Source of the DNA: Rhodospirillaceae bacterium
GTDB lineage: Bacteria; Pseudomonadota; Alphaproteobacteria; UBA7985
DNA: 40,297 bases
Assembly (NCBI GenBank): GCA_002700865.1
Contig: PAFB01000141.1
Location: 1-40,297 of the forward strand
Direction: 5' to 3'
Position numbers and translations under genes: made by a program. A model generated the notes under the pieces. The model ran no database searches, was not told where the DNA came from, and was given only the letters and a program-made list of their open reading frames with translations. Shown one piece after another: positions 24,973-32,916 of this stretch; position 1 is the stretch's first letter; every line of letters begins with the position of its first letter.

Positions 24973-26022
24973 TCAGTCCTTTGCATGGGGCAGAACCCAG
25001 ATTTTCTCAGCGGGCAGATGCAGCATGACCGTCGAACCGGTGCCGTATGTCTTGATGATCCCGGCGTCGGCGACAACGTGGAACTGATGCGCCCCAACGT
25101 CGACTTTGAGCCGCGAGTGCGTGCCAACGTAGACGTGGCTGACGATATTGCCGGAAACGACATTTTCGCCCGGCGCTTCGCAAATTTCGATGTCTTCGGG
25201 CCGTATGGTGGCAAGCCCGCTGCCCGCTTCAATGCCGCGGGGGGCGCTCCACGCGCCGAGATCGCTGGTAAAGCGGCCTTTGTCCTGCGTGCCTGTCACA
25301 AAGTTCACCCCACCAAAGAAATCAGCGATAGCGCGTGATTTCGGAGACTCATAGAACCCCATCGGCGGATCGTACTGCTGCAGCGTGCCATCGAGGATCA
25401 GGGCGATCTTGTCCGAAAGCACCGCTGCTTCCTCCTGATCGTGTGTGACGAACAGCGTGGTGATCCCCATCTCCTGCTGAATTTCCCGGATCAGGTCCCG
25501 CATCTCGAACCGAAGGTGCGCATCGAGGTTACTCAGGGGTTCGTCCAGCAACAGCAGATTTGGCTGCACGATCAACGCCCGCGCCAACGCGACCCGCTGT
25601 TGCTGCCCACCTGACAGCTCCTTGGGGCGGCGGTCGCCGAGGCTGGGCAGCTTCACCAGTTCGAGCATTTCCCCGACCCGGCGATCAATCGTGGCCTGAT
25701 CAACCTTACGCATCTTGAGGCCATAGCCCACGTTCTGGGCGATGGTCATGTAGGGGAACAGCAGATAGTTCTGGAACACCATCACCGCCCCACGCTTCTC
25801 CGGCGCGATGTTGAGAATGGACTGGTTATCAAACAGGATATCGCCGGAAGTCGGCTCCAGCAGTCCGGCAATCATCTTCATCGTCGTTGTCTTTCCGCAC
25901 CCCGAAGGTCCGAGCAGGGCAACGAGTTTGCCGCTTTCGACTTCCAGGCTCAGCGAGTCAATCGCGGGCTTTTCCTCGCCCGGGTACCGCTTGGTCAGAG
26001 CATTGATAGACAAGTGGGTCAT
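24973..26022 (-). CDS. ABC transporter ATP-binding protein (PotA/UgpC type)
   Basis: A 349-residue ATPase. The Walker A motif LLGPSGCGKTTTMKMIAG (about 35-52), Q-loop in MVFQNYLLFPYMTI, signature LSGGQQQRVALARAL (about 135-149), Walker B LLLLDEPLSNLDAHLR (about 155-170) and H-loop VTHDQEEA are all intact. A C-terminal TOBE-like regulatory region (about 245-340) follows. It overlaps the GH51 stop codon by 4 bp and serves the two permeases encoded at 28042-29809. Its separation from them by a glycosidase gene shows that import and cleavage were built into one operon. Confidence 0.93.
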   Translation of the reverse strand: MTHLSINALTKRYPGEEKPAIDSLSLEVESGKLVALLGPSGCGKTTTMKMIAGLLEPTSGDILFDNQSILNIAPEKRGAVMVFQNYLLFPYMTIAQNVGYGLKMRKVDQATIDRRVGEMLELVKLPSLGDRRPKELSGGQQQRVALARALIVQPNLLLLDEPLSNLDAHLRFEMRDLIREIQQEMGITTLFVTHDQEEAAVLSDKIALILDGTLQQYDPPMGFYESPKSRAIADFFGGVNFVTGTQDKGRFTSDLGAWSAPRGIEAGSGLATIRPEDIEICEAPGENVVSGNIVSHVYVGTHSRLKVDVGAHQFHVVADAGIIKTYGTGSTVMLHLPAEKIWVLPHAKD

Positions 26023-27974
26023 GCGTGACTCTCCAATGGAATTTCAACAATGGCGACGCTGTGCGCAGGCAGGACGAGTGAAGCGTTCATCGGCCAGTCT
26101 TCGCGTTCGATTGTGACCGCCTCCGGCGCATCTTCGGTGTTGAGGGCTTGCGGGCCATGGCCCTGTATCAAGTGGATGGCGGCAGGTCCGGCACGGTCTA
26201 TGCCGCTGATCTCAAGCTCAGCCGGGCGAGCAGGGTCTCGGTTGACCACAGACAGGAACAGCGTGGCCCCGTCCGCCGAGCGGGTTGCGGCAGCGTCAAC
26301 CAGGCTGACAGCGTCAAAGGCGGGCAGGTTGCCCAGCTCGGGCGTGGCAACTGTCTCAGACGTTGCGCGACACCCAACGGCCCGGTCGCCACGGTGCCGT
26401 GTGTAGAGCTCAAGCACCAAGCCGGTGGGCGTCTTCCAGACGCCGGTCGGGCTGACCCTGAGATTGCCCATGACGTTGAGCAGATTGAAACTCGCCGACA
26501 TTTTGATCCACGCTGCCCGCTGCAGACAGGCGTTCATCAGAGCGCCGGCGTAAATCGCATCCGCCATGCTGTAGTTTTCAAAAAAATCAGGCGGCTTGGC
26601 TTCGACGTACGTGTTCCACTCGTCGAAGATAAGGGGCGGCGGCGGGTCTGCGTGCGTGCAAACAATCTCATAGGTGCGGTCGAGCATCTCCTCCACTTCA
26701 TGAGCCGAGGCGACCTTGGGCCAGTACATTTCCTCCACCACAGGCGTCACATCGCGCTTTTCTGTGCGGATCGAATAGTAATGGACGCTGAGTTTCTTGA
26801 TGGCGGTCCCAGCCGTGTGAAGCACCAACTCGTTCCAGTGCCCGTAGAGGTCAGCGGGCGCGCCCACCGCAATAAGGTCCAGTGTCGGGTCAACGGCGAG
26901 CATGGCAGCGGCATAGTCGAGGTAGCGGCGGGCATAGGTTTCCGCGTCACAAGTACCAACCTGCCAGTTGCCAAATTGCTCGTTACCGACGAACCAAGTG
27001 CGCACGTTGAAGGGCTCCGGGCTGCCGTTTGCGGCCCGGATTTGGCCCATCGGCGTGTCAGCATCACCGTTACAGTACTCAACCCAACGCGCCGCTTCGG
27101 CCGGATCGGCATTGCCCATGTTGATGGTGAGGATTGGTTCTGAACCGACGTGACGGCACAAGTCGATGAACTCGTGCGTACCCACGTCGTTCGGCTCCCA
27201 CGTATTCCAGGCCGGGTCAAGGTAGCCGGGCCGCTTATCCCGTGGGCCTAAGCCCTGCTCCCAGCGATAGGCCGAAGCGAAGTTGCCGCCGGGCCAGCGC
27301 AGAAAAGTCGGCGTCCAGTCCTTCAGCGTGGCGACAACATCAGCGCGGTGCCCGTCCAGCGTCCGAGCCGGCATGACTGACGTACAGCCGATCCAAAGAC
27401 TGCCCTGCTCAGCATGCGCGATGGAGAATAGCGCGCTGTTGTCGCTGGCCGTGACCGTCAGATTCCGCCGGTATTCCTGCCAGTCCGGGCCAACCGCATT
27501 GATTGTCCAGGTCTGATCCCCCAGGACAACCTGCACCTGCTGCCCCATGCCCTTTAGCACCAGGCTGATGGTGTAGGTCGCGCCAGCAACGACTGTAAGG
27601 CCGTCCTGCTGCACCCCATGAAAACCGCCATCTGCGTCCCGGATGGTGATACGCTGGGACTGATCGCCGGTGTAGAACTCACTGTTGTCGTGCACACACA
27701 GCACCCGCTGATAATCGGGGGCCAGGGCGGTCCAGGGGGTTACAACGCCGTAGCTCGAATCATGATGCGACAGGCGTTCATTCGCGCCCACAAACATCTT
27801 GTCGTGGCCGAGGAACTTGCGGTTTCTCAGCATTTCCGCCCAGTGCCCCTGATAAACGCAGCGCCCGATATGTTCGAGGTTGGCCCCATATAAATGGTCA
27901 TGCACCGCGCCGCGATCGACGCTGAGGTCGATGGCGATGGAGCCTTTGTGCGAAGGGTGGGAGGAGCCGGGCAT
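26019..27974 (-). CDS. GH51-like alpha-L-arabinofuranosidase
   Basis: A 651-residue glycosidase. The N-terminal block DHLYGANLEHIGRCVYQG is typical of GH51. The catalytic (beta/alpha)8 barrel contains FLRWPGGNFASAYRWEQG (about 224-241), the acid/base Glu in WFVGNEQFGNWQ (about E332) and the nucleophile Glu in IFDEWNTY (about E452). A beta-rich C-terminal domain ends the protein. No signal peptide is seen, so it works in the cytoplasm on imported substrate. A GAGGTAAA ribosome site precedes the ATG. Relatives remove terminal L-arabinofuranosyl units; other furanosides are possible here. Its position inside the ABC-importer operon indicates that the importer brings in a furanoside. Confidence 0.87.
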   Translation of the reverse strand: MPGSSHPSHKGSIAIDLSVDRGAVHDHLYGANLEHIGRCVYQGHWAEMLRNRKFLGHDKMFVGANERLSHHDSSYGVVTPWTALAPDYQRVLCVHDNSEFYTGDQSQRITIRDADGGFHGVQQDGLTVVAGATYTISLVLKGMGQQVQVVLGDQTWTINAVGPDWQEYRRNLTVTASDNSALFSIAHAEQGSLWIGCTSVMPARTLDGHRADVVATLKDWTPTFLRWPGGNFASAYRWEQGLGPRDKRPGYLDPAWNTWEPNDVGTHEFIDLCRHVGSEPILTINMGNADPAEAARWVEYCNGDADTPMGQIRAANGSPEPFNVRTWFVGNEQFGNWQVGTCDAETYARRYLDYAAAMLAVDPTLDLIAVGAPADLYGHWNELVLHTAGTAIKKLSVHYYSIRTEKRDVTPVVEEMYWPKVASAHEVEEMLDRTYEIVCTHADPPPPLIFDEWNTYVEAKPPDFFENYSMADAIYAGALMNACLQRAAWIKMSASFNLLNVMGNLRVSPTGVWKTPTGLVLELYTRHRGDRAVGCRATSETVATPELGNLPAFDAVSLVDAAATRSADGATLFLSVVNRDPARPAELEISGIDRAGPAAIHLIQGHGPQALNTEDAPEAVTIEREDWPMNASLVLPAHSVAIVEIPLESHA

Positions 27975-28041
27975 TTTACCTCATGTCACTTTCATTCTTG
28001 TTGTGGTCGCCGCGCGTCGGGGTTGGTTGCCTTCAAGCCGA

Positions 28042-28929
28042 TCACACACGTCCAAAGCCACCCGCAGCGCTGGACTCACCCGACAGGTAGCGTGACGTCA
28101 CGAGCAGGATCAGGATGGCCGGCGCGATGAACACCAGCGAAATCGCCGCAATCATGGCGTTGTTGCCGCTACCTGCCGCTGAGAACAATAAAGCCGGCAG
28201 CGTGACCACGCGGCCCTGTCCAATCAGGAAGGTGAGCAGGTATTGGCTCCACGACACTAGGAACGCAAACAGCGCAGCAACGAACAGACCGGGGAGAATC
28301 GCCGGCAGCGTGACATCCCAGAATATCCGCCAAGGCGGAGCACCCAGACTGCGCGCCTGCGCTTCGTAGTCGGCATCATAGTTGGCGAAAACCCCGCTGA
28401 GCGTCAGCACCACGTAGGGCATCACCGGCACGAGATGCACCAGGGAAACACCGAACACACTGCCGGCAAGATCAATGGGAATGCCCGCGTTCATCAGCGC
28501 CATGTCCCAGCGAATGAAATTGATGTTCAGACCAAGGCTGAAAGCGATGGGCGGCACGATCGTCGGGGCGATAATCATAAACTCGACGATCTTCTTTCCC
28601 CGGAAGCGATACAAACCAAGCGCGCGGGCAGCGGGCAGACCGATGATCACCGACGTTCCCGTCACCAGCGTTCCGATAGCCAGACTCAGCCACAGCGCAG
28701 AAATGACGTCCGGCACGCCAGTCCAGAGATCGATAAAGCTCTCCAGCGTGCGGTCGCCTGGACGCGGGATCAACTTCAGCCGAACCCAAGCCTGCAGGCT
28801 CCATTCCTTCGGCACCAATTGCGGGTAGAACCAGCGATAGGCGAAGGCGTTGATCATGAACGATATGACCGGCGCGAGGAAAGCGATGCTGATGGCGATG
28901 ACGGCAGCGTAGAAGGGAACACGTCTCAT
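28042..28929 (-). CDS. ABC transporter permease (PotC-like)
   Basis: A 295-residue inner-membrane permease with six hydrophobic segments. The EAA loop that docks on the ATPase is clear at about residues 186-206 (ADYEAQARSLGAPPWRIFW, then LPAILPGL). The gene starts 4 bp after the stop of the other permease, with a GGAAGGA ribosome site inside that gene's end. Together they form the heterodimeric channel of the importer. It belongs to the binding-protein-dependent 2-permease class related to polyamine/iron transporters, not to the usual CUT1 sugar permeases. Confidence 0.9.
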   Translation of the reverse strand: MRRVPFYAAVIAISIAFLAPVISFMINAFAYRWFYPQLVPKEWSLQAWVRLKLIPRPGDRTLESFIDLWTGVPDVISALWLSLAIGTLVTGTSVIIGLPAARALGLYRFRGKKIVEFMIIAPTIVPPIAFSLGLNINFIRWDMALMNAGIPIDLAGSVFGVSLVHLVPVMPYVVLTLSGVFANYDADYEAQARSLGAPPWRIFWDVTLPAILPGLFVAALFAFLVSWSQYLLTFLIGQGRVVTLPALLFSAAGSGNNAMIAAISLVFIAPAILILLVTSRYLSGESSAAGGFGRV

Positions 28930-28933
28930 CGGC

Positions 28934-29809
28934 TCAATCCTTCCGCACTGTGCGGGCGGTGATATACATGTAGATGAAGATCAGGACGAGCACGATAAAC
29001 GCGATAATCATGCTCAGCGCCATGCCTTCAGCCCGGGCATTGAGATCGGGGTTGAGGAAGAAGTCCAGTGACATGACCGGGAGCATCTTGGGATAGCCGA
29101 CCCCCAATATCCGCGGCACCTCGTAACTGCCAAAGGTAAAGGCAAAGACGATGATGGATGCCGACATGAGGCCCGGCATGATCAGCGGCAGTGTCACTGT
29201 CCTGAAACGCTGCCAGCGGTTGGCGCCAAGGCTTTGAGCAACCGCCTCGTAATCCTCGCCCAAGGATTGCAGGATCGCCAAAACGATGATGCCGAAGAAG
29301 GCAACTTCCTTCCAGATGTAAGCCAGAATGATCCCGATCCCGTAGGCATCTTTGGTAAGCGCTGGAAAATCGCGCGGCGACGTTACCAGCCCGAGCTCAC
29401 CCAGCATCCGCGAAACCAGACCGCTCTGGCTGAACAGCATGATCATACCGACCGCGATCACCAGATGCGGGATCGGCAGGTTCAGCTGGAAGAAAAACAC
29501 CGCCAGTTTCTTGCCAAAGAACGTGCGCCGCAGCAGCAGAGCCACGAAAATCGCAATCGCAGCGGAAACAAAAGTCGAGCAAAAGGCGACCCACAGGCTC
29601 AAGGTCAGGCCGGACCAGAAGCGGCCGGAGAATTCTTCAGAAAACATGACGCGCAGATAGGCGTCGAAATTGATGTCAGTGGCACCGATGTTCGGATTGT
29701 AGCCAAGGCTCTGCAGGAATCCGTAGAGCAAGGAACCAAAGAACAGAATGCTGATGACGAGCAGCGTCGGTGCCAGCATCACCGCTATTCGGATACGTTC
29801 CCACTTCAT
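28934..29809 (-). CDS. ABC transporter permease (PotB-like)
   Basis: A 291-residue permease with six hydrophobic segments and an EAA loop (EDYEAVAQSLGANRWQRF, then LPLIMPGL, about 188-213). The N-terminus MKWERIRIAVMLAPTLLVIS is a membrane anchor. It follows the binding-protein gene across an intergenic hairpin, so it is probably expressed at a lower level than that protein, the usual pattern in ABC operons. Confidence 0.9.
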   Translation of the reverse strand: MKWERIRIAVMLAPTLLVISILFFGSLLYGFLQSLGYNPNIGATDINFDAYLRVMFSEEFSGRFWSGLTLSLWVAFCSTFVSAAIAIFVALLLRRTFFGKKLAVFFFQLNLPIPHLVIAVGMIMLFSQSGLVSRMLGELGLVTSPRDFPALTKDAYGIGIILAYIWKEVAFFGIIVLAILQSLGEDYEAVAQSLGANRWQRFRTVTLPLIMPGLMSASIIVFAFTFGSYEVPRILGVGYPKMLPVMSLDFFLNPDLNARAEGMALSMIIAFIVLVLIFIYMYITARTVRKD

Positions 29810-29855
29810 ATTGAGTCTCTCGCCTGAGCCTTAAATTCAAATTTTGTAGAAAGGT

Positions 29856-29891
29856 GGGAGGGGGCGTCAACCGCGCCCCCTCCCTTTTTTT
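29856..29891. terminator. Strong hairpin between binding-protein and permease genes
   Basis: GGGAGGGGGCG and CGCCCCCTCCC form a perfect 11-bp GC-rich stem with a 7-nt loop. On the plus strand it is followed by T7, a textbook intrinsic terminator against antisense transcription. On the operon (minus) strand the run is an A-tract before the stem, so there it more likely acts as an mRNA-stabilising or partial-termination hairpin after the binding-protein message. Confidence 0.75.
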
Positions 29892-29910
29892 ACGGTCCTT
29901 ACAACCGGGT

Positions 29911-31182
29911 TTACTCGGGCAGTGGCTCGCCGCGCAGGACGTACTTCTGCCAGTCTTCCTCGATCAGGTTCTGGTACTCACCCGCGATATCAGCCACCAG
30001 CGCACCGGACAAACGAGCTGGGTCAGCCGCAGCGTCGCCCAGGTTCATCATTGCGGTTTCGATGGCTGCAATCTGGTCAGCATCCGTGACACGGGAAACG
30101 TCAATTGCCCAGCCACAGCAGAACCCGTTCGCAGGCTGCACCTGCGCTGCCTGACGATCAGGCCGCAGAACCAGGTTCGCCGTCACCAGTGCTGCCGCTT
30201 TGTTCGGAGCGTTGTATGGGATGGCGAGGTAGTTGAAGTCACCGATCATGTAGTTGTCGAAGCTGAAGGCACGGGACGTCGGTGCAATCACACCGGCACC
30301 AATGTCCGGACCAGCCCCGGCAGGCGACTGGGTAAAGGCAAACTCAACCTCTCCATTCGCAAACAGGCTCTTAAAGTCTGCGTTGCTCTCAGGGTAGGTG
30401 TTGCCTTCGCGCCAGAGGTTTGGCTCCCACGAAATCAGCTCTTTCCATGTTGCCATGCTCCACTGGTCGTAAAGCTCCTGATTGAACGGGCCGACCCACT
30501 GTTCGTGGTTGCCAGACAGTTCGAACATCAGCTGCTTGACAAAGCGGGTCCCGATGAAGTTCCCGGGTCCGGGCGCAACGTAGCTGAATTGGCCCGGGTT
30601 GGCAGCGATCCAGTCCCCGAGTTCCGCGTAAGAACGCGGCAGCTCAGAGTCGCTGAGGCGTGCGCTGTCGTACATGAAGTGGAACTGCGCGCTGGACCAA
30701 GGGCTTTCCATGCCCTCAACCGGCTTGCCAAAGTCGAGGTTAATCGCAGGGTTCCCCCAATCAACCAGCGCCGAGTTTGGAATGCTCTCAGCCCATGGAC
30801 CGTAGAGCAGGCCAGCCTGCTGCATGGTTTTGAAGTTCTCACCGTTGATCCAGATCATATCGACTGAACCCGCGTCGCCATCGGCGCCGGCTTCTTTCTC
30901 AGAAATCACCTGGTTCACGGCATCCACGGTCCCGGCGAGCGGCACGCGCTCAAGGTTGATGCCGTATTCTTCCTTCAGTGGGTCGCCGTAGAATGTATCC
31001 ACGAAGCCGTTGATGGCATCCGAGCCACCCCACATGTACCAATAGACAGTCTGACCGCGGGCTTCCTCCAGCACCTGGTCCCAGCTGTCATAGCCTGGCG
31101 GGGACTCTGCATGAGCATGCACCCCGATTGCGCTGACTGCGGACAGCAGCGCGACTTGGATTGTTCTTTTCAATGAAATCAC
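29911..31182 (-). CDS. ABC transporter substrate-binding protein (YnjB-like)
   Basis: A 423-residue periplasmic binding protein. The GTG at 31182 is preferred: GGGAG lies 8 bases upstream, and the product begins MISLKRTIQVALLSAVSAIG, a good Sec signal peptide ending at VHAHA (cleavage before ESPP). An ATG 15 bases further upstream lacks a ribosome site. The mature part starts with WDQVLEEARGQTVYWYMWGG and contains SVDMIWINGENFKTM and LLYGPWAESIPN, which match the YnjB/COG4134 family, whose substrate is unknown. It binds the ligand for the importer. The association of this family with a sugar-cleavage operon is itself informative. Confidence 0.87.
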   Translation of the reverse strand: MISLKRTIQVALLSAVSAIGVHAHAESPPGYDSWDQVLEEARGQTVYWYMWGGSDAINGFVDTFYGDPLKEEYGINLERVPLAGTVDAVNQVISEKEAGADGDAGSVDMIWINGENFKTMQQAGLLYGPWAESIPNSALVDWGNPAINLDFGKPVEGMESPWSSAQFHFMYDSARLSDSELPRSYAELGDWIAANPGQFSYVAPGPGNFIGTRFVKQLMFELSGNHEQWVGPFNQELYDQWSMATWKELISWEPNLWREGNTYPESNADFKSLFANGEVEFAFTQSPAGAGPDIGAGVIAPTSRAFSFDNYMIGDFNYLAIPYNAPNKAAALVTANLVLRPDRQAAQVQPANGFCCGWAIDVSRVTDADQIAAIETAMMNLGDAAADPARLSGALVADIAGEYQNLIEEDWQKYVLRGEPLPE

Positions 31183-31220
31183 TTTTCGAACTCCCATTCA
31201 GTGACATTTTGGTTTTTTGT

Positions 31221-32669
31221 TTAGACATTGACCCCGTCGATTTGGACGTGATCGGCGTAAGGTACGGGTTGGAGAAGCTGCATTCCGGTCCAGGCAGCGA
31301 GTTCCATGAGCTCGCTGCTCATGTCCCCCTGACCCATGGCGAAATGATGCTGGACCCCTCTGACCGTCAGGGTGTTAATCAACGCCCAAACGTCGATTTT
31401 CTGGCCATTCATGGTCAGGTTGGAGACCCAGCCTCGGGTCCCGTCAAAGCCCGCGTCAGGGTGATCAACAACCTCGGACCCGAGAACCAGCAGTTGCTTG
31501 GCGTCCTCGTTCAGGTAGCTGATCGTGACAGGCTGAGGGGCGAAGATCTGGTCGCCCGAGACCCCGTAAGGCCCATCAGTGCCGTTGCGGCCCAGCGTGA
31601 CGTGATCCACCCACGCGATGCCATCCTCGTTAGCAAAGTGTCGAGGGGTCACACCGCAGTGCCACATTTGCACGGCCTGTCGCTCAGGATCGAGTGAAGC
31701 CAGATCGAGCAGCGTCGAAGACCCTTCTTTGCCCGAAATCAGGTTCAGCATGTACATGCTGATCGCGCCAAGAACGTCGCCTTCACAGGAAACCGGGAAG
31801 TTGTGATCGCTGCCGAGCCAGCTGTAAGCCATACAGGGAGCAATGTTGTAGAGTTCTTGAATGGTCGACCAGCACTGGACCGCCATCGTGTCGAGTTGCA
31901 TCTCCTGCGAGGTATCCAGCAGCGCAAGGTAAAACCGCGTCACCCGCTCGAAAGACCCGGGATCGGAAAGCACGACCTCGCGCGCTGCGCCCCGGATCAT
32001 TTCCGCCGCCGTTGCGACCCGGCCTGAGTCCATGGCCTCGGCGCGCTTGACGATAGCGGCGAGGTCCATTTGTTCGATGGTCAGTCCAAGGTTGGTCTGC
32101 ATGGCCGCTTCATCCGGCAGCATCCCGTCAAAACCCGGTGAGACACCACCGATCCAGCCGACGCGCGCCGCCCGCAAATTCTTCTCAGCCCGAACCGCCT
32201 TAACCGTCACGGTGAAACGGTTGGAAAATTTCTCCTGATCCGGGTTGCCATAGAACCACTTGAAGGGAATATCGCGATCCTTGAAGTAGCTCTTTATCAG
32301 GCTTGCGTAGTGGCTCATCGACACCATGGAATGCAGCTGAACCGGTCCGGAACTTTGCGGGTCAGGGACCGACCAGAGCCCTAGCTTCGGCGCAGCGTCG
32401 ATAAAGGGATGTAGCTGCTCGCCCATGGCACAGGCGGCGGTTTGGATCAGCAGAAAATCAACCCCGGCAGCTTTGATTTCCCGCGCAGCTTCCTCGGCAT
32501 GCTCCAAAGAGTGGATGGGCCGTTCTACCGCGATCAGATCGAAATCAAGTTCCTGAGCATAGCCCCTGAGCGCTGCAACCGCATTTTCACGCACCCGGTA
32601 CTTCTCGGCGAAGTACGGTGTGATCGACACGCCGACGTATCCAACCCTTAGACGGTGCCGTGCACTCAT
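31221..32669 (-). CDS. L-fucose/L-arabinose isomerase-fold protein
   Basis: A 482-residue protein of the FucI/AraA-like superfamily. Recognisable parts are an N-terminal Rossmann-like region (RLRVGYVGVSITPYF), a middle region with AARVGWIGGVSPGFDGM (about 170), QCWSTIQELYNIAPCMAYSWL, SCEGDVLGAISMYMLNLISG (about 303, with a likely metal-binding Glu) and a late HHFAMGQGD (about 450, with a likely metal His). Enzymes of this group interconvert aldoses and ketoses with Mn2+; related proteins include a sulfoquinovose isomerase, so specificity cannot be read from family alone. It is the first gene of the ten-gene sugar operon, with an AAGGAG only 2 bases before the ATG. A promoter with an operator-like element lies about 70-110 bp upstream. 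Confidence 0.82.
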   Translation of the reverse strand: MSARHRLRVGYVGVSITPYFAEKYRVRENAVAALRGYAQELDFDLIAVERPIHSLEHAEEAAREIKAAGVDFLLIQTAACAMGEQLHPFIDAAPKLGLWSVPDPQSSGPVQLHSMVSMSHYASLIKSYFKDRDIPFKWFYGNPDQEKFSNRFTVTVKAVRAEKNLRAARVGWIGGVSPGFDGMLPDEAAMQTNLGLTIEQMDLAAIVKRAEAMDSGRVATAAEMIRGAAREVVLSDPGSFERVTRFYLALLDTSQEMQLDTMAVQCWSTIQELYNIAPCMAYSWLGSDHNFPVSCEGDVLGAISMYMLNLISGKEGSSTLLDLASLDPERQAVQMWHCGVTPRHFANEDGIAWVDHVTLGRNGTDGPYGVSGDQIFAPQPVTISYLNEDAKQLLVLGSEVVDHPDAGFDGTRGWVSNLTMNGQKIDVWALINTLTVRGVQHHFAMGQGDMSSELMELAAWTGMQLLQPVPYADHVQIDGVNV

Positions 32670-32736
32670 GGCTCCTTACCTACCAACCCAGTTTCGATGC
32701 CCCACGTTATCGTTAAATCAGGCATGCATTCACCTC

Positions 32737-32782
32737 ATAGTATGTGCTGCTAAAATAATTGCAATGACTAATTTGTAGTAAC
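32737..32782 (-). promoter_or_regulatory. Promoter and operator site 2 for the isomerase-ABC-aldolase operon
   Basis: Reading on the minus strand: a conserved element (32767-32782, plus-strand form ACTAATTTGTAGTAAC), then a -35-like TTGCAA (32764-32759), a 16-bp gap and a -10-like TACTAT (32742-32737). The same element plus TTGCAA with the same spacing occurs before the aldehyde dehydrogenase gene. The element touches the upstream side of the -35 box, a position that suits activation but does not exclude repression. Confidence 0.6.
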
Positions 32783-32916
32783 TTATTTTTCCAAGAACGA
32801 GCATTTCTACTCCGATGCCTCTCTAATAATCAGGCTGCTAAAACATTGAAAATTCGCGTCTTTTCACATTTCTTGGCGGATGCGTCAGTGCACCCCTTGC
32901 GTCGAAGCACTCCGGG

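Noticed and set aside
26148-27143. 331-codon frame opposite the GH51 gene
   Set aside because: Antisense to a glycosidase with both catalytic Glu motifs; composition is typical of a reverse-frame shadow.
29854-30867. 337-codon frame opposite the binding-protein gene
   Set aside because: Antisense to a gene with signal peptide and YnjB-family motifs; the T7 hairpin at its start would also stop its transcription.
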